Source: Buddleja alternifolia
Taxonomy: Eukaryota; Streptophyta; Magnoliopsida; Lamiales; Scrophulariaceae
Length of the DNA: 64,000 bases
Reading direction: 5' to 3'
Assembly: GCA_019426215.1 (NCBI GenBank)
Contig: CM033395.1
Span: forward strand, 15,304,569 to 15,368,568
Within the stretch, counting starts at the first letter, position 1, and each line of letters starts with the position of its first letter. Both the position numbers and the translations under genes were made by a program. The notes beneath the pieces were generated by a model. It was not told where the DNA came from. It did not search any database and worked only from the letters and a program-made list of their open reading frames with translations. Of this stretch, positions 10,887-22,970 are shown piece by piece.

Positions 10887-13291
10887 TCAACTGGTCAAAT
10901 GTATCAATTCGATAACACGAGTCATGATCAATAGGATGTTTAAGGACTTTGTAAACATCAAAGGTAACTTTGTCATCGCCCACATTCAAGGTAAGCTTAC
11001 CATTAGCAATGTCAATTACCGCCTTACCCGTGGCTAGGAATGGTCTCCCTAGGATTAATGGTACCTCCACATCTTCTTCCATGTCGAGTACTACGAAATC
11101 AACGGGAAAATAAAACTTGTCGACTTGGACAATAACGTCTTCGATTATCCCCTTGGGCCTCTTGATCGATCGGTCGGCTAGTTGAAGGCTCATTGAGGTC
11201 GGCTTGGGATTTCCAAGGCCTAGCTTTTTAAATAGTGAGTATGGAAGAAGATTGATGCTGGCCCCCGAGTCACATAACACCTTCTTGAACGATAGGGATC
11301 CAATCGTGCACGGGATTGTGAGGCTCCCGGGATCTTGGAGCTTAGTTGGTAATTTATTGAGCAATACGGCGGAGCATTCTTCCGTGAGGCACACCGTCTC
11401 ATTCTCTTCCCACTTCTGCTTGTTGGAGAGTATGTCCTTGAAGAACTTCACATAATTCGGCATTTGGAGAATGGCGTCAATAAACAGAATATTAATTCTC
11501 ACTTCCCAAAGGATTGCCAAAATTCGAAGAAAGCTCGGATCCATCTCCTTTTTCTTCTTTTTGTGAGCATTTGGGAAGGGGAGACGAACTTCGATAGGGG
11601 GAGAAAGCGTTGGATTAGACGGATGAAAACCCACTGAAACAGTAGGCGGCGCCTGGGCGCGTATATCGGCGCCTAGGCGCGGATCTGTTGGCGCCTGGGC
11701 GTCCATTTCGGGGCGCTCGGACGCGGGATTCAGAACATATGTATCTGGCAGGGTTGTGGGTGGCACCTGGGCGCGTATATCGGCGCCTAGGCGCGGATCT
11801 GTAGGCGCCTGGGCGTGCATATCGGGGCGCTCGGGCGCGGGAAACAGAGAATTTTGTCCAAAACAGGGTAGATCAGGCGCCTGGGCATGTATATTGGGGC
11901 GCTCGGGCGCGGATGTACTGGCAGTGTCATTCTCCAATTGTTTGCCACTTCTCAAGGCTATGGCATTGCATTGGGCCTTCGGGTTCTTTTCCGTGTCGCT
12001 TGGGAGAGTCCCCGGGGCTCTACCGTTAACCGCATTAGAAAGTTGCCCCACTTGTGTTCGCAAATCCTTCATCTCCATACACATATCCTTTATCATACCC
12101 CGAAGTTCGTTGAAAGATGTATCGGACTTTTTCATGTGAGCATCTAGTTTTTCATCGATTGTGGGAGGTCGCATTTGCACTTGACCTTGACCTTGTCCAT
12201 TGAAATTGCCTTGCCTCGGGGGTGGGTTATTGAAGGGTGGCCGTGGAGCTTGATAGATCCCCGGTTGATAGATCCCCGGTTGTGCGTTCTGTGCGGGGTT
12301 GGGCCTTTTTGGAAAATTCTCGGGTATATGAAAGTTCACCCGAGGTTGATTTTGATTCCCCACATAATTAACGTTGCCAACCTCCGGTTCCAAGACTACT
12401 ACTTCCTCAACTCCTTCCTCAATACAAGCAACCTTTTTAGAGGATGAGGCCTCTTCATCGTCGGGGTAAAGCTCGTCTTCTCGGGCCAACTGTTCGACTA
12501 TGTCCCATACACTTTGACAGTCTAACCCAAGGAGATCTCCTCCCGCACCCGCGTTGAGTCTATGCCGAATACGTGACCTAACCCCATCATAGAAATGGAG
12601 TACTTGTTCATTCAACCCAAAATTATGATCGGGACATTTGCGGAGCATGCCCTTATATCTAGCCCAAGCCTCGGCTAAAGACTCATTGCTCCTTTGCCTA
12701 AACCCTTTTATATTACTCCGTAGCTCATTGATTTTGGAGGGTGGAAAGAATTTATTCAAAAAGGCATCGACCAACTCACTCCATGTTGTAATAGATTGTG
12801 GAGGTAAGGATTTGTACCATGTTGTCGCCCTATCCTTCAATGAGAAATGGAAGACTCTTAGACGAATCGCATCAAGATCGTGGGTGATATTGAATGGTCA
12901 CAAGAGCCTCATCTATGGTTTCCACATGAGCGTGTGGTGATTCGTGCGGTTCTCCATAGAAAGGATCTCCTTGCACCATATTAAAAATGTGAGCCGGAAT
13001 GTGGTAGTTTGGTGTGAAGAAATTAGGCACGACTACGGGCCCCGGAATGGTATGGACCCTAGGTGGTAAGCTACCCCGAACCGACGGGAGTTGTGGAGGA
13101 GGCACCGCTTGCATGGCTTGTAGAACACCTTGTAACCACTCCCTAGTTTCCGGTGAGTTCATGTCCGGGAAATTTCCATTTGGGTTTTGGTTGAGATTAT
13201 TGGCCATTTCTCTTGCTCGCCTACTAGTCCGAAGAACTCGTTCAATTTCGGGCTCCAACTCGTATAGAGGTTTGTTTGAGGAGCGGGTCAT
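10798..13291 (-). pseudogene. Element A gag-protease
   Basis: The start is taken as the ATG at 13291 (MTRSSNKPLYELEPE), about 150 bp after the primer site. A frameshift near 12880 splits the first 140 codons from a 680-codon frame (12840-10798). The gag core (WYKSLPPQSITTW, then FLNKFFPPSKI and the following helix) is typical of plant Ty3/gypsy capsid. After it comes a proline-rich linker carrying repeats of RLGADIRAQAPP, encoded by the CpG motif array at 11648-11915. Then comes an aspartic protease with CDSGASINLLPYSLF and the ILGRPFLATG flap-side motif. No CCHC knuckle is visible. The C-terminal part runs toward the RT frame but needs a frame change near 10805. Confidence 0.88.
11648..11915 (-). 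repeat. CpG near-palindrome array inside gag linker (element A motif)
   Basis: About ten copies of the GGCGCC-type motif alternate as GGCGCCTGGGCG, GGCGCCTAGGCG and GGCGCTCGGGCG on the plus strand. They are translated in frame on the minus strand as repeats of the form RLGADIRAQAP and PERPxMxAQAP. Two long units (11640-11730 and 11755-11845) are near-duplicates. The array lies between the IALRSGKQ box and the protease, where element D has its own motif array. Confidence 0.9.
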
Positions 13292-13425
13292 GCACCTCAA
13301 GAACCTAACAATTAAATACAAAAACAAAATTAGACTAAACACGAAAATAAAAGAAAATCAAGAAATAAACGAAAACTAAGAATTATGAAAAATGTAAACA
13401 AAAACCAAAAACTAAAATACACAAG

Positions 13426-13443
13426 TCCCCCGCAACGGCGCCA
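13426..13443 (-). other. Primer binding site, tRNA-Asp type
   Basis: Minus-strand TGGCGCCGTTGCGGGGGA lies six bases inside the 5' LTR. It is complementary to the 3' end of plant tRNA-Asp with one mismatch. This fixes the orientation and the inner LTR edge at 13450. Confidence 0.88.
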
Positions 13444-13449
13444 AAAACT

Positions 13450-15178
13450 TGACACGCTAAAAGCTAACGTGCTATGATAGCAAGTGCACTAGACGTATGT
13501 AGTAATAAGTGGACAAAAAGTCCGGGTTGTCGAACCACGGAAACTTGAATTTTAGTTTATGATTAATGAAAATGGACAAAAGTAGATTGCAATAAAACGA
13601 GTAAGCAAGTGACGAACCAAAAAGAAACGAACTATAGATTAAATCTCACGTATGATAAAATGACTAAGGCACATGCTACAACCGAATCTACTCGTCAATA
13701 TAGATGAGCCACTCTTCGAATTATTAGACTCCTATTGCTTTGGTGGAAATTCCTTAGATAATTATTACCCGATGTCTCGGCACATAATAATCATATGATT
13801 AATTGATGGTTCTCTAAATATGTCTATCCGAGAATCTAATCAATAACCACGCATTAACGTTCTAGAGTTTCCCCGGATAAATCCGGCTAACCGCACCCGA
13901 AAATCTTTACCTATTTCTAGGAGCAATTCCACATTAGTTTCGGATGATGTGTTGATTCATTTGAACCCTAACCTATCTTCTCTCGAATGACTAGACTAGG
14001 CAAGATAGCAAGCATATGATGATCAAGCACATGATTGTAATAAAAGCTCAAAATCAACACACAAAGCAATATGAGAATTAATACGAAAATTCACTTCACA
14101 TATATTGATTCATAAATTGGCTTTCACATGGCCTTAGTTCTACAACATTAGCCTCTCATCAAAGCCTTAAGAAAATCTAATACAAACATATACATACTCA
14201 TGGAAATAAACATGTAAATGCAAATAATTAAAACTCCCTCAATTGATTGATGATGGATCCTTGCTTTTGAACTTCAATCCTTAACTCCTCTCTCTTTGTT
14301 CCCCTCCAAAAGTGATGAAGAATGGTGATGAATGATGATGAGTGAAAAGTAATGGCCAAATGCCTCCCTCTCCCTCTTGTCCAAGATGTCATCGGTCAAG
14401 TGTGAAGAAAAATGCCTTAAGAAGACCACAAAATCTGAGCTCCTAGTGTGTGTCTCCCCTAGTGTGTCCTCCACTACTCTTAAAGTGAGTAGTATAAAAT
14501 TCCATAAAGTAGATCTACTAAAAAACATACTTATGACATCCCTCCCATACATGTGATGACCTCTTGGCTTTAAATATTCCATTCCCCCATCAAATGATGA
14601 TCTTTTGGCTGAAAAGAATCAAAATTCGGGTGTGGACACGCCTAGGCGTGGCATTACGGCGCTTGGGCGCCGTTATCAGAATGCTGAAATTAAATGCAAT
14701 GTGTCCTGCGCAGTAATCGTATTTCATTCATAACTTTCTCCACGAAACTCCGATTTGGATGATTCAAGTCCTCATTTGAAGCTAACACATAGTTCGACAA
14801 CATTGTAGAAGGGAACTTTGTCCAATTCGGCCTCTAAACATACGGAAATAGCGCTCGAACGTGGAAAGTGGTGTAGATACGGCGCCCGGGCGTGGACAAG
14901 ATGGCGCCTAGGCGTGGTAAGCAGAATGTTGACATTATTTGCATCTTGTCCGGCGCCTGGGCGTGGGTTTTTAGGCGCTTGGGCATAGGGGTGCGTAGCA
15001 ATTTGGCCTAAACTTGTTTTATACGTCGTTTTTCATCCCGTTCTTTGATTGTATCCATTTAAGACCTGAAATCACTTAATGCACGAATTAAACGCACATG
15101 TGGCAAGAATCAAGCGATAAATGAACCTAAGACATAAACGCAAAGGGGCTTAAAAACACGTAAAAATGCCTCTTATCA
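13450..15178 (-). repeat. 5' LTR of element A
   Basis: It is 1729 bp, with TGATAAG at the outer end and GTGTCA at the inner end (element sense). The inner end is fixed by the primer site and the outer end by the exact interruption of the B' RT frame. It contains the six U3 CpG motifs (14638-14989). The 287 bases at 13450-13736 have no partner in the window because the left copy is cut off. Confidence 0.92.
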
Positions 15179-16903
15179 GGCCTCAATCCAACTGGGATCA
15201 CTTAGTGCTTCATCCACTTTCTTAGGTTCCATTTGAGATAAGAAACTCGCGAACATGGCCTCATTAAAGGTAGCGGCTCTAGTCCACACAGGAGCTCCAA
15301 TATCTTCAATAATTTGCTTTAGTGGATGATCACGAAGCCATAATCTATCTGGCTGGAATAGGTTTGGAGGTTGTTGTGGTGCTTGATCTTGCGTTGCATT
15401 TCCATTAACCTCTTGCACAGGCGCTTGAAGTTCACAAGTTCTATTTTGCTCTTGATGATCATTCTCTTCAGATCATCAACAGTTCTTACAATGCCATCAT
15501 TGATAGCCTCACAAGTAACCTTAGGAAGGGACACAAATATCTCATCATCGTCATCACTTTCATCATCAATGATTATTTTGGATGCTTGATGACATAAATC
15601 TTCAACTCCTACATCACTAGCGTTAACCTTACCCGGCTCTTGGTTAGTATTATCAAAAACAATATGAATGGATTCCTCAACCTTATTGGTTTTCCTATTT
15701 AGGATGCGAAAATTCTTTCCATTCTTGGAGTAGCCTAGAAAGATTCCCTCACCCGCTTTATGATCGAATGTTTTAAGATTATGGGATCCATTGTTATGAA
15801 TAAAGCATTTTGAACCAAAGACGTGAAAATATGAAATATTTGGCTTACGTACCTTGCATAGTTCGTATGGTGTTTTACCATACTGTTTGTTGATCAAGCA
15901 ACGATTCTAAGAATGACACGCTGTGTTGATTGCTTTGGCCCAAAACCTCGGAGCAAGCTTGGACTCTGCTAACATCGTTTTAAGGGCTTCCTTTAGCGTT
16001 CTGTTCTGACGCTCAGCAACACCACTCTATTGAGGAGTTCTAGGAAAAATCTTCTCAACAACCTTGTTAGTAAACTCAGTACCTTGATCGCTCCTTATTC
16101 TTGCAACTTTATGATTTTCTCAAAGTTTGGAGTTGCAGAATAAGCGTTGTGAGCTTGTCACATGTTTCATCTTTGGATGAAAGAAATTCCACCCAAGTAA
16201 ATCGAGAGAAGTCATCTACTATCACCAAAGAATACTTTTTACCACTCGCACTGATCGTTTAAATGGGTCCAAACAGATCCATGTGAAGTAGTTCAAGTAT
16301 CCTAGGGTATAGACAAGGTTTTATCTTGAAAGATGATTTAACTTGTTTGCCCATTTGACAAGCGTCACAAAGGCGATCCTTATAAAAAGGTCCTTTAGGT
16401 AATCCCTCTACAAGATTTAGCGTCACAAGCTGAGAGACTGTTTTAAAGTTGAGGTGATTCATTTTTCTATGCCATAACCAACCCATTTTAGATTAATTTT
16501 TAGCCACAAAGCATGTTGGGCTGTTATCTGTGTTGAACCATAATCTACCAAATAAATATTGTTTGTTCTTTTTTCTTTTAATTTAGTAGATCCAGTCTTA
16601 GCGTCGTTAATGTAGCAATAGTCACTTGAAAATTTAACTTCAAAACCTTTATCACAAAATTGACTTATGCTCAATAGATTATGCTTAAGACCCTCAATAT
16701 AATAAGTCAATTATCATGATGTTCCCCCTACGCACAGTACCTATACCTTTGGTTTTACCTTTGGAGTTGTCACCAAATACAACCTAAGGACCATTGGTTG
16801 CATGATAGTTGATAAAGAGATCCTTTGAGCCTGTCATGTGCCTTGACGACCCACTATCGATGTACCAAACAGATGTATCGGCTTTGGCTCTAGGTACTTG
16901 CAT
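15179..16903 (-). pseudogene. B' pol fragment: protease, integrase, RT start
   Basis: The pol ATG is at 16903, 14 bases after the gag TAG, exactly as in element B. The protease [10 protein letters not shown] box is readable near 16840. The integrase zinc part (HRKMNHLNF, then CDACQMGKQ) is in 16259-16486, and further integrase and linker sequence is open in 15319-15897. The frame ends at the RT motif SDPSWIEA, where element A inserted. Several stops and frameshifts are present, so it is not functional. Confidence 0.85.
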
Positions 16904-16917
16904 TCAAAAGGGCAGTT

Positions 16918-19107
16918 CTAGTTCTTTTTAGGTACCCATTGTGACTTGGATCCTTTTACATTAGTAGTGTTAGTCTGAATTAGAACTTTAGGAACCCACA
17001 TTTGCTTAGTTTTCATATTTGCTTAGAAATTTTTGGGTTCACATTATGATGTGTGTTCTTAGGTGTATAATAATATCCTTGATCATAATAGTAATTATAA
17101 TCATAATCGTAATCATAATAATCATAGTATTAATAATATGACCTTGATCGTTGTGGATATTGACGCTGGTATTTCCTTGGTGCTGGCTTAGGGTATGTTT
17201 TGGGCGCTTGACACTTAGTGCTTGATTCACATTTGCAAGGCTTCTCCTTAGCCTTTTGAGTGTTTGGATAAACCTTTCTTTGTGAATCATTCACTTTCGT
17301 CTTTCCCTTGCCTAAGTCTGTTTTGGCTTTCTCATTTGGCCTTGTACCATTGTCCTTTGGTTCATTCAGAATTTGACTGTTTGAACTTTTCTCAACAAAT
17401 AATACACCCTTTCCTTTGTTGGTTACTGTAACTTTAGATTTGGTTGGTTTACTACCAAATTTATCACATCCTAAACTGGTATTTTCACTAAATAATCTAG
17501 CTGCCTCAATCATATTGTCTAGCTTTTTTAATGCTTTCGACAATGATGAGACGAGTTGTTCTGATTTTGCAAGTTTAGCGATCAGCTCAGCTTCTCGCTT
17601 GACTACCATATCGAGATCATTCTTCAACTGAATGATTTTAGTCTTAAGCGATTGGTTCTTCTTATTGCATCGTTGCTGAACTTGCAACTCTGCCTTGAGC
17701 GTTACGTTCTCATCTTTAAGCACTGATATCTCATCAGAGTGATTTTGATATAGTTTGGCGGCATCTTGACAATCTTTATAATATTATTTTACTTTATCAA
17801 CTATTCTTCATAAGAGAGAGGATTAGCTATTTCAGTATTTACCTTAGATATTGAGTCTGAAGACGCTTCATCATCTTTTGCCATGAGACAAATTAGTGCT
17901 GAATCATCTACAAGCTCATCATCATTACTATTCTCTTATGAAGACTCCAAATCTTTACGTGCGGAAGCTGGTTCTGAATCTGCTAGCAAACCTTGTTGAC
18001 GAAGGTTGGTCCTGAAGTGGTTTCTATCCAAGTAATCCTGCCTTAAAGGCTTAGATACTTTTAGATAAGGACAATTTACCTGGTAGCCCTGATTTCCTGC
18101 AATTATAACAAAGATTAGTTTTCATCTTTTGTGCATTTGAGGTACCATGTGGTTTTGAGACCACTGTTGCTGAAAATTTTTGAGAAGAATACGCTTGGTG
18201 CTGAATCAGCGCTGAAGGGGGAGGAGTAGAATACTGACGCGCTTGATACTATTGTTGACCAGGGGGAGACACTTGAGAGGAATTCTGTCCTTGATGCTTT
18301 GGAGCTTTTCTTTTCTTATCATACTTCAGAAATCTTCTGAACTTGTTTAATAACGCTAACTCCTCTTCCTCACTAAAATCTGACACATTTCCCTTATTAC
18401 CCGATTTACCCTTAGCTGATGCTATTAGCGCTCCAAATTCTATCACTGGACTAACTACATCGCTAGCTAAGTTTAGCTCAAACTCAAAAGCCTTAAGTTC
18501 TGAAAAAACATCTTCTGAAGTTAAAAGATCTAACATATTTGATTCTCTCATAGCCGTCGTTTTCATCAAAAATCTACTAGGGAGACATCAAAAAATCTTG
18601 ACCACCATTTCTCGGTTTTGCAAATCCATGCCTGGAGACGTCAGCTCTGTAACAAGAGCAGTAAAACTTATATCCAACTGTTCTAGCTTCTCATTAGGTA
18701 ACATTTTAATACTATTAAATATTTCCTTGGCAATCGAAAGCTTGTTCTCTTTGATTTGAGCTGACCCACCACAGATTATCGCCAACTTATCCCAAATTTC
18801 TTTAGTCGGTGAACACGACTTAACCTTTGTAAACAAATTGTCATTATTACCAATGGTTATATATAGAGCGTTCTGACCAACATTATCGGCGCTCATCTGT
18901 AGACCATTCATGCTTGGGTTTTCAACATAACCGTCTAGGGTCTCTTCTGTTCCTCCAAGCGCTCTAGTGATGACCTTTAAGATTTGAATCGGTCCATCTG
19001 AAATGATATCACACATTTCATCATCACAAAAACATAAATATGTAAACACTTTGACCTTCCATGAGTCATAATTTGACTTGGTCAACTTAGGTATTTGCAA
19101 AAGCCAT
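16918..19107 (-). pseudogene. B' gag with coiled-coil tail
   Basis: The start is at 19107 by homology with element B gag. It is broken into open pieces at 19292-18588, 18569-18249 and 17723-17130. The first pieces carry the SNYDSWKVKVFTYLC N-terminal core; the last carries a coiled-coil (KREAELIAKLAKSEQLVSSLSKA) and a basic tail. It ends at a TAG (16920-16918) that is also present in element B. The intact zinc knuckle seen in B is only degenerate here, near 18100. Confidence 0.82.
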
Positions 19108-19688
19108 GAAAGAAATTTAAAGCAACTATATTTCAAAAAGGATCTAAACAAGCAGTTATGCTTGGAAATTTTAAAAATTTCAACTGTAACCACTTTGATA
19201 CCACTTGTTGGTCCTAAGTGGCATACGAAAGGATTTAGAGGGGGTTTAATAGACCCTGAAGTTTTCTTCAACTTCAAAAATTTCGTATTCAAAAGTATTG
19301 TGGACGCTTAAGAATATAGATGCTTGTCTGAGTGTCTACTTGAAGACAGTTTTTAATAAAGTTAACTTAGACGCAAGATTTGAATACTATAACCAAATAA
19401 GGCTAAGCGTCCAGTTCTTTTATTAGGTTAGCACAACTAAATAATTTAATTTTTAACCTTCAAGATTTGAATCGGTCCATCTGAAATGATATCACATATT
19501 TCATCATTATAAAAAAATAAATATGTAAACGCTTTGACCTTCCATGAGTCATAATTTGACCTGGTCAACTTAGGTACTTTTGCAAAAGCCATGAACGAAA
19601 TTTAAAGCAACTAGATTTCAAATAGGATCTAAACAAGCAGTTGTGCTTGGGTTTTAAAAATTTCAAATCTAATTGCTCTGGTATAACT
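18973..19688 (-). repeat. Tandem duplication of LTR end, primer site and gag start in B'
   Basis: The gag N-terminus block at 18973-19205 recurs at 19455-19688, each followed in plus coordinates by an LTR inner end (19206 and 19689, TGTTGGTC). The period is about 482 bp. The partial LTR piece (19206-19454) retains about 50 bp that the complete LTR has lost. The two copies have diverged by several percent, so the duplication is old. Confidence 0.8.
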
Positions 19689-21168
19689 TGTTGGTCCCAA
19701 GTGGCATACGAAAGGGTCTAGAAGGGGATGGGGGGTTGAATAGAACTTGAAATTTTCTTCAACTTCAAAAATTTTATATTCAAAAGTATTGTGGACGCTT
19801 AAGAATATAGACGCTTAGCTGAGCGTCTACTTGAAGACAGAAGCGTTCAATTCTCTTATCAGGGTTAGCACAGCGGAATAATTTAAGTCTTCTTTTGAAA
19901 AGGCTTAGCGTCACAACGTTTTACTTAGTTGCTTTTAACTTTAAACAATTTTATCAATGTGTTTACTTAACCATTTATGCAATGATATGACAATAAGGAA
20001 ATCAACAGTAAAGTAAGAACACAAATTTTCAAAGGTTCGTTGGGTGGTGTAATCCCAACTACGTCCTTCTTCTCCTTTTTCACTTAGAGGAAATCTACTA
20101 AAATGATTCTCGAAGATTCACACAGAGTCTTCTACACAAAAAGGATAGGATGGATAGGAATGACTTGAGTTCCTTGGTCAAACAGATTTCAGCTCCAAGA
20201 CACTTTGATGTGTCTGCTTTTTTCACTTAGAAATAGTGTAAGTATTCAACTTCGACTTCACATTGATTGTGAGGCTGAACAATGCTTTAGTCTAACGGTT
20301 TGTTTGATTTTGGAAGTTCAAACAACTTGGAATATCTAAGTAGTAGTGTATGATTCTTCTGAAAAAAATGTTTGAGATACTGGTTGACTGTCTTAGAGAT
20401 TGATGAAAAGCAAAAGGAATGTTTGATTTGAATATTCTAGCTTTTCTGAAAGTTTAAGGATTGAGACTTCAATGCAACAGAGATTCGACTTGTAAGCTTG
20501 TTGTATTTTTATTTTTTTTTGGCTTGCTGCCGAAGTCCTATTTATAGACTTTCTTGGGTAAAGTGCCCGTTCACTTCTGCGAGTGAACGACTTCATGTCC
20601 TTTATCCCTGAAATTCTGCTGCAAAAAGTTGGTGCCGCAGACTCTGTAAAGTTGACAGTCCAATGAGAAGGCTTCTCCGTACGTCCTGGAGTACTTATCA
20701 CATTTAATTCTCTTATCAGTATTTAATGTATTTGAAATAAATGCCCCTTGGACATTAATGCTTTGAGTAAAATTGCATTAAACTCCTTCTGGACTTTGAA
20801 ATAAATTCAGGTGAATCCTTGTCTTGATAGGCGCTCAGTCAACCTTGAATGATCCTTAGCTGAATCTTTACATCAAAGGTTGGAATAGCTTGACGTTCAG
20901 ACGCTTGCTTAGAAATCTTCATCTTCATTCAGACTTCAGAATCTTGTACTTCCAACTTAACTATTGACAAACTCATCCAGAGTAGTATCAGACGCTCAGT
21001 CTAAGATACTTAGCCTAACAGTCTAGAATAAAAACAAATAAAGCCTTTTACAAATATAACGTTCAAAGCTTATGCATGTTTTCTAATAAAATCAAACTTG
21101 CATATTTTGGGGTCTAACAAAAATCCTATTTGTCATTATCAAAACATCTAACAAGAAATTTCCTAACA
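19689..21168 (-). repeat. 5' LTR of B'
   Basis: It is 1480 bp and bounded by the TGTT...AACA termini. It is homologous to the 1749-bp LTR of element B over both ends but diverged and shorter. The AAGCG-type words common in B are partly decayed to AAGTG or ATGCT here, as expected from cytosine deamination. Confidence 0.82.
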
Positions 21169-21747
21169 CTACCTCAAATGATCCTGTGACCTTCGATTCC
21201 ACGTGACTCATAATACAAAACTTAAGGAGTTGCAAGAAGAGTTGTGGAAACAGGATAAATGGATTGATGTTTACAAAATTGGAATTGAGAATGGATAAAA
21301 TGACTACTATACTTGAGGCACTTACGAAGTCTCAACAGGATAAAGGGAATGAGAAGATTATCATTGATGCTAATAGCTATTCTATGGTTGAAAGAAACAT
21401 TAATTAGGTCAGAACTCTACACACTTCCTCACAAGAACATGCATGGAGAATGGTGTTCAACCGAGAAGAAGAGGAAGACGGAAATGGAGGGTGAAAGTGA
21501 AGAAGTGACATGTGAGGGTAATAAAAGCTTGTTGATTCTTGAGGACACTAAGAAGGAATTATAATGATGCGGAAGCTGGCTGGAGATGAAGAGAAGAAAC
21601 TGAAGGATTTCCCTATGTGGTTTGCAGAAATTCTCCAATGAAAATACGCCAACATACCAAAGCGTTTATGGTGGAAATGCGACAACAACCCAAAGTCAGC
21701 CCTTCGAGGTGGAGTTTCTGGAGATCGACACTGATGTACACAAGTTT
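21169..21747. other. Unclassified flank left of element F
   Basis: This is old sequence that received B' and F. Short plus-strand open stretches exist (21313-21564, an 83-codon charged frame with many K/E), but I recognise no family. Another plus frame, from about 21636, stays open to the F insertion site and continues at 26742. It may be a remnant gene or a gag-like fragment. Confidence 0.4.
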
Positions 21748-22970
21748 TGTTGGAAATCTTGATTGAGTAAATCGTGTTCTAGCATGATTTAAATAGAGAT
21801 TTAAGTGAATTCCACATGTTGAAAGTGGAATGTCTTTGGCTCAAATTAATCTTCGTTTCAAGTAGATAAATTTCGAGTATTTAATTACTCAATGCCGAAT
21901 TAGGGTGAATGAGAAATTAATTAACAAAATATGTCACTTAAAATGTGGTTTCTAATTGGAATCAATGGATCGATATGAACGTACACGATTAAATGAGCAA
22001 ATTCATATGATCGACGGCTACGATCGTATGGGAAATGGTTCATTTAGTTCAGGGACTAAAGTGTTCAAATCGGAAAATTGAGTGACGAATTTGAAAGGAT
22101 TTATTTGATCAAGATTCAAAGTTTTGGGGTCAATTTGAAAGTTCTGGGAAGTCAGAGGCTGAATTGCACAAAAATTGGTGCAACCACCTGCACCTGATTA
22201 TTGCCCAGCTAAAGAGCGCTTGGATTGGCTGTTGAGCGGGTGTACGGTGCACCCGCCCACACGGGATTGCCACTCGAGCCAGGGGGCTTTTCACACAAGG
22301 TGCAACTGTTGGGACCAAAATGAAAAGCTGCTTCAGAGCGCTTTTCGTCCAAAAGTCACACCTTTTGGGCCCTTCTGCAATGTACGAAAAGTTGCAACTT
22401 TTGACCCAAAACTCTTCATTTTCTATAAATAGACCCTCATATTTTGAGATTAAACATCCCATAATCATATTCTCTTCTCCCTTCTTCTCCTAAATACTAT
22501 TTTGAGTATTTTTGAGAATTCTTTTGTTTCTTAAATATTAAAAATAATATTTTAAGAATAGTATAGAATATTAAATGCTAAATTGAGCATTTAAAATATT
22601 CTTGGAGTTCTTAAATATTATTTTAAGAACTACTTAGTATTAATTTGAGTACTTTGAATATTCTTAAATATTATTTTAATATTGTAAGAATAGTTGTGCA
22701 TATTAAATGTATAGATAAGCATTTAATCATTCATGTCCATCGAGAGAGTTTGGAACAAGTATTTTGTTCGCTAGATTCGAAAATTTGTAGTGGTACTATT
22801 CTCGTCTCGCGTTGTTGTATCTTGGGAGATAAATTGCCGTATTCCGTAACCACCGAGAGCAGGGCAATATTGTCTTAAGGAAAACGAGTAATTGAAAACT
22901 CGTGCCTCGACGTATCATTTTGCGTCTTCATAAACACCGCACGTTATCACGCTAGATATTTTTCCCAACA
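21748..22970 (+). repeat. 5' LTR of element F
   Basis: It is 1223 bp. It differs from the 3' LTR by a couple of dozen substitutions by eye and by about 42 bp around 22037-22080 that are missing from the 3' copy. A TATA box (TATAAATAG) lies at 22424-22432. Confidence 0.88.
22424..22432 (+). promoter_or_regulatory. TATA box in F 5' LTR
   Basis: TATAAATAG, conserved in the 3' LTR at 26190-26198 and followed by a pyrimidine-rich stretch typical of an LTR start site. It sets the plus orientation of F. Confidence 0.65.

Larger units (their letters stand above)
3746..15178 (-). mobile_element. Element A: Athila-type Ty3/gypsy retrotransposon
   Basis: Sense is the minus strand. In order: 5' LTR (15178-13450), tRNA-Asp primer site, gag-protease (13291-10798), RT-RNaseH-integrase (10886-7780), an extra ORF (6715-5408), 3' UTR, polypurine tract and a 3' LTR reduced to about 14 bp. 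The RT-RNaseH-integrase order and the FMDD reverse transcriptase signature place it in Ty3/gypsy. The primer site, long LTR and extra ORF after integrase fit the Athila/Tat branch. It sits in the RT gene of Sirevirus B': the B' reading frame stops at 15179 and the LTR begins with TGATAAG. The expected 5-bp target duplication on the left would be GGCCT, outside the window. Gag-pol carries three frameshifts, so this copy is probably not autonomous as read. Confidence 0.93.
15179..21168 (-). mobile_element. Element B': decayed Sirevirus-like Ty1/copia copy
   Basis: This is the same family as element B. In sense order: LTR (21168-19689), primer site, a partial LTR-leader duplication, gag (from 19107), protease, integrase, and RT cut off at 15179 by element A. 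The outer LTR end (TGTTAGGAAATTTC, minus strand from 21168) matches the start of the element B LTR. The rest of pol, the downstream ORF and the 3' LTR are not in the window. The primer site reads TGGTATCAAAG, with decay from the TGGTATCAGAGC form. Confidence 0.88.
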
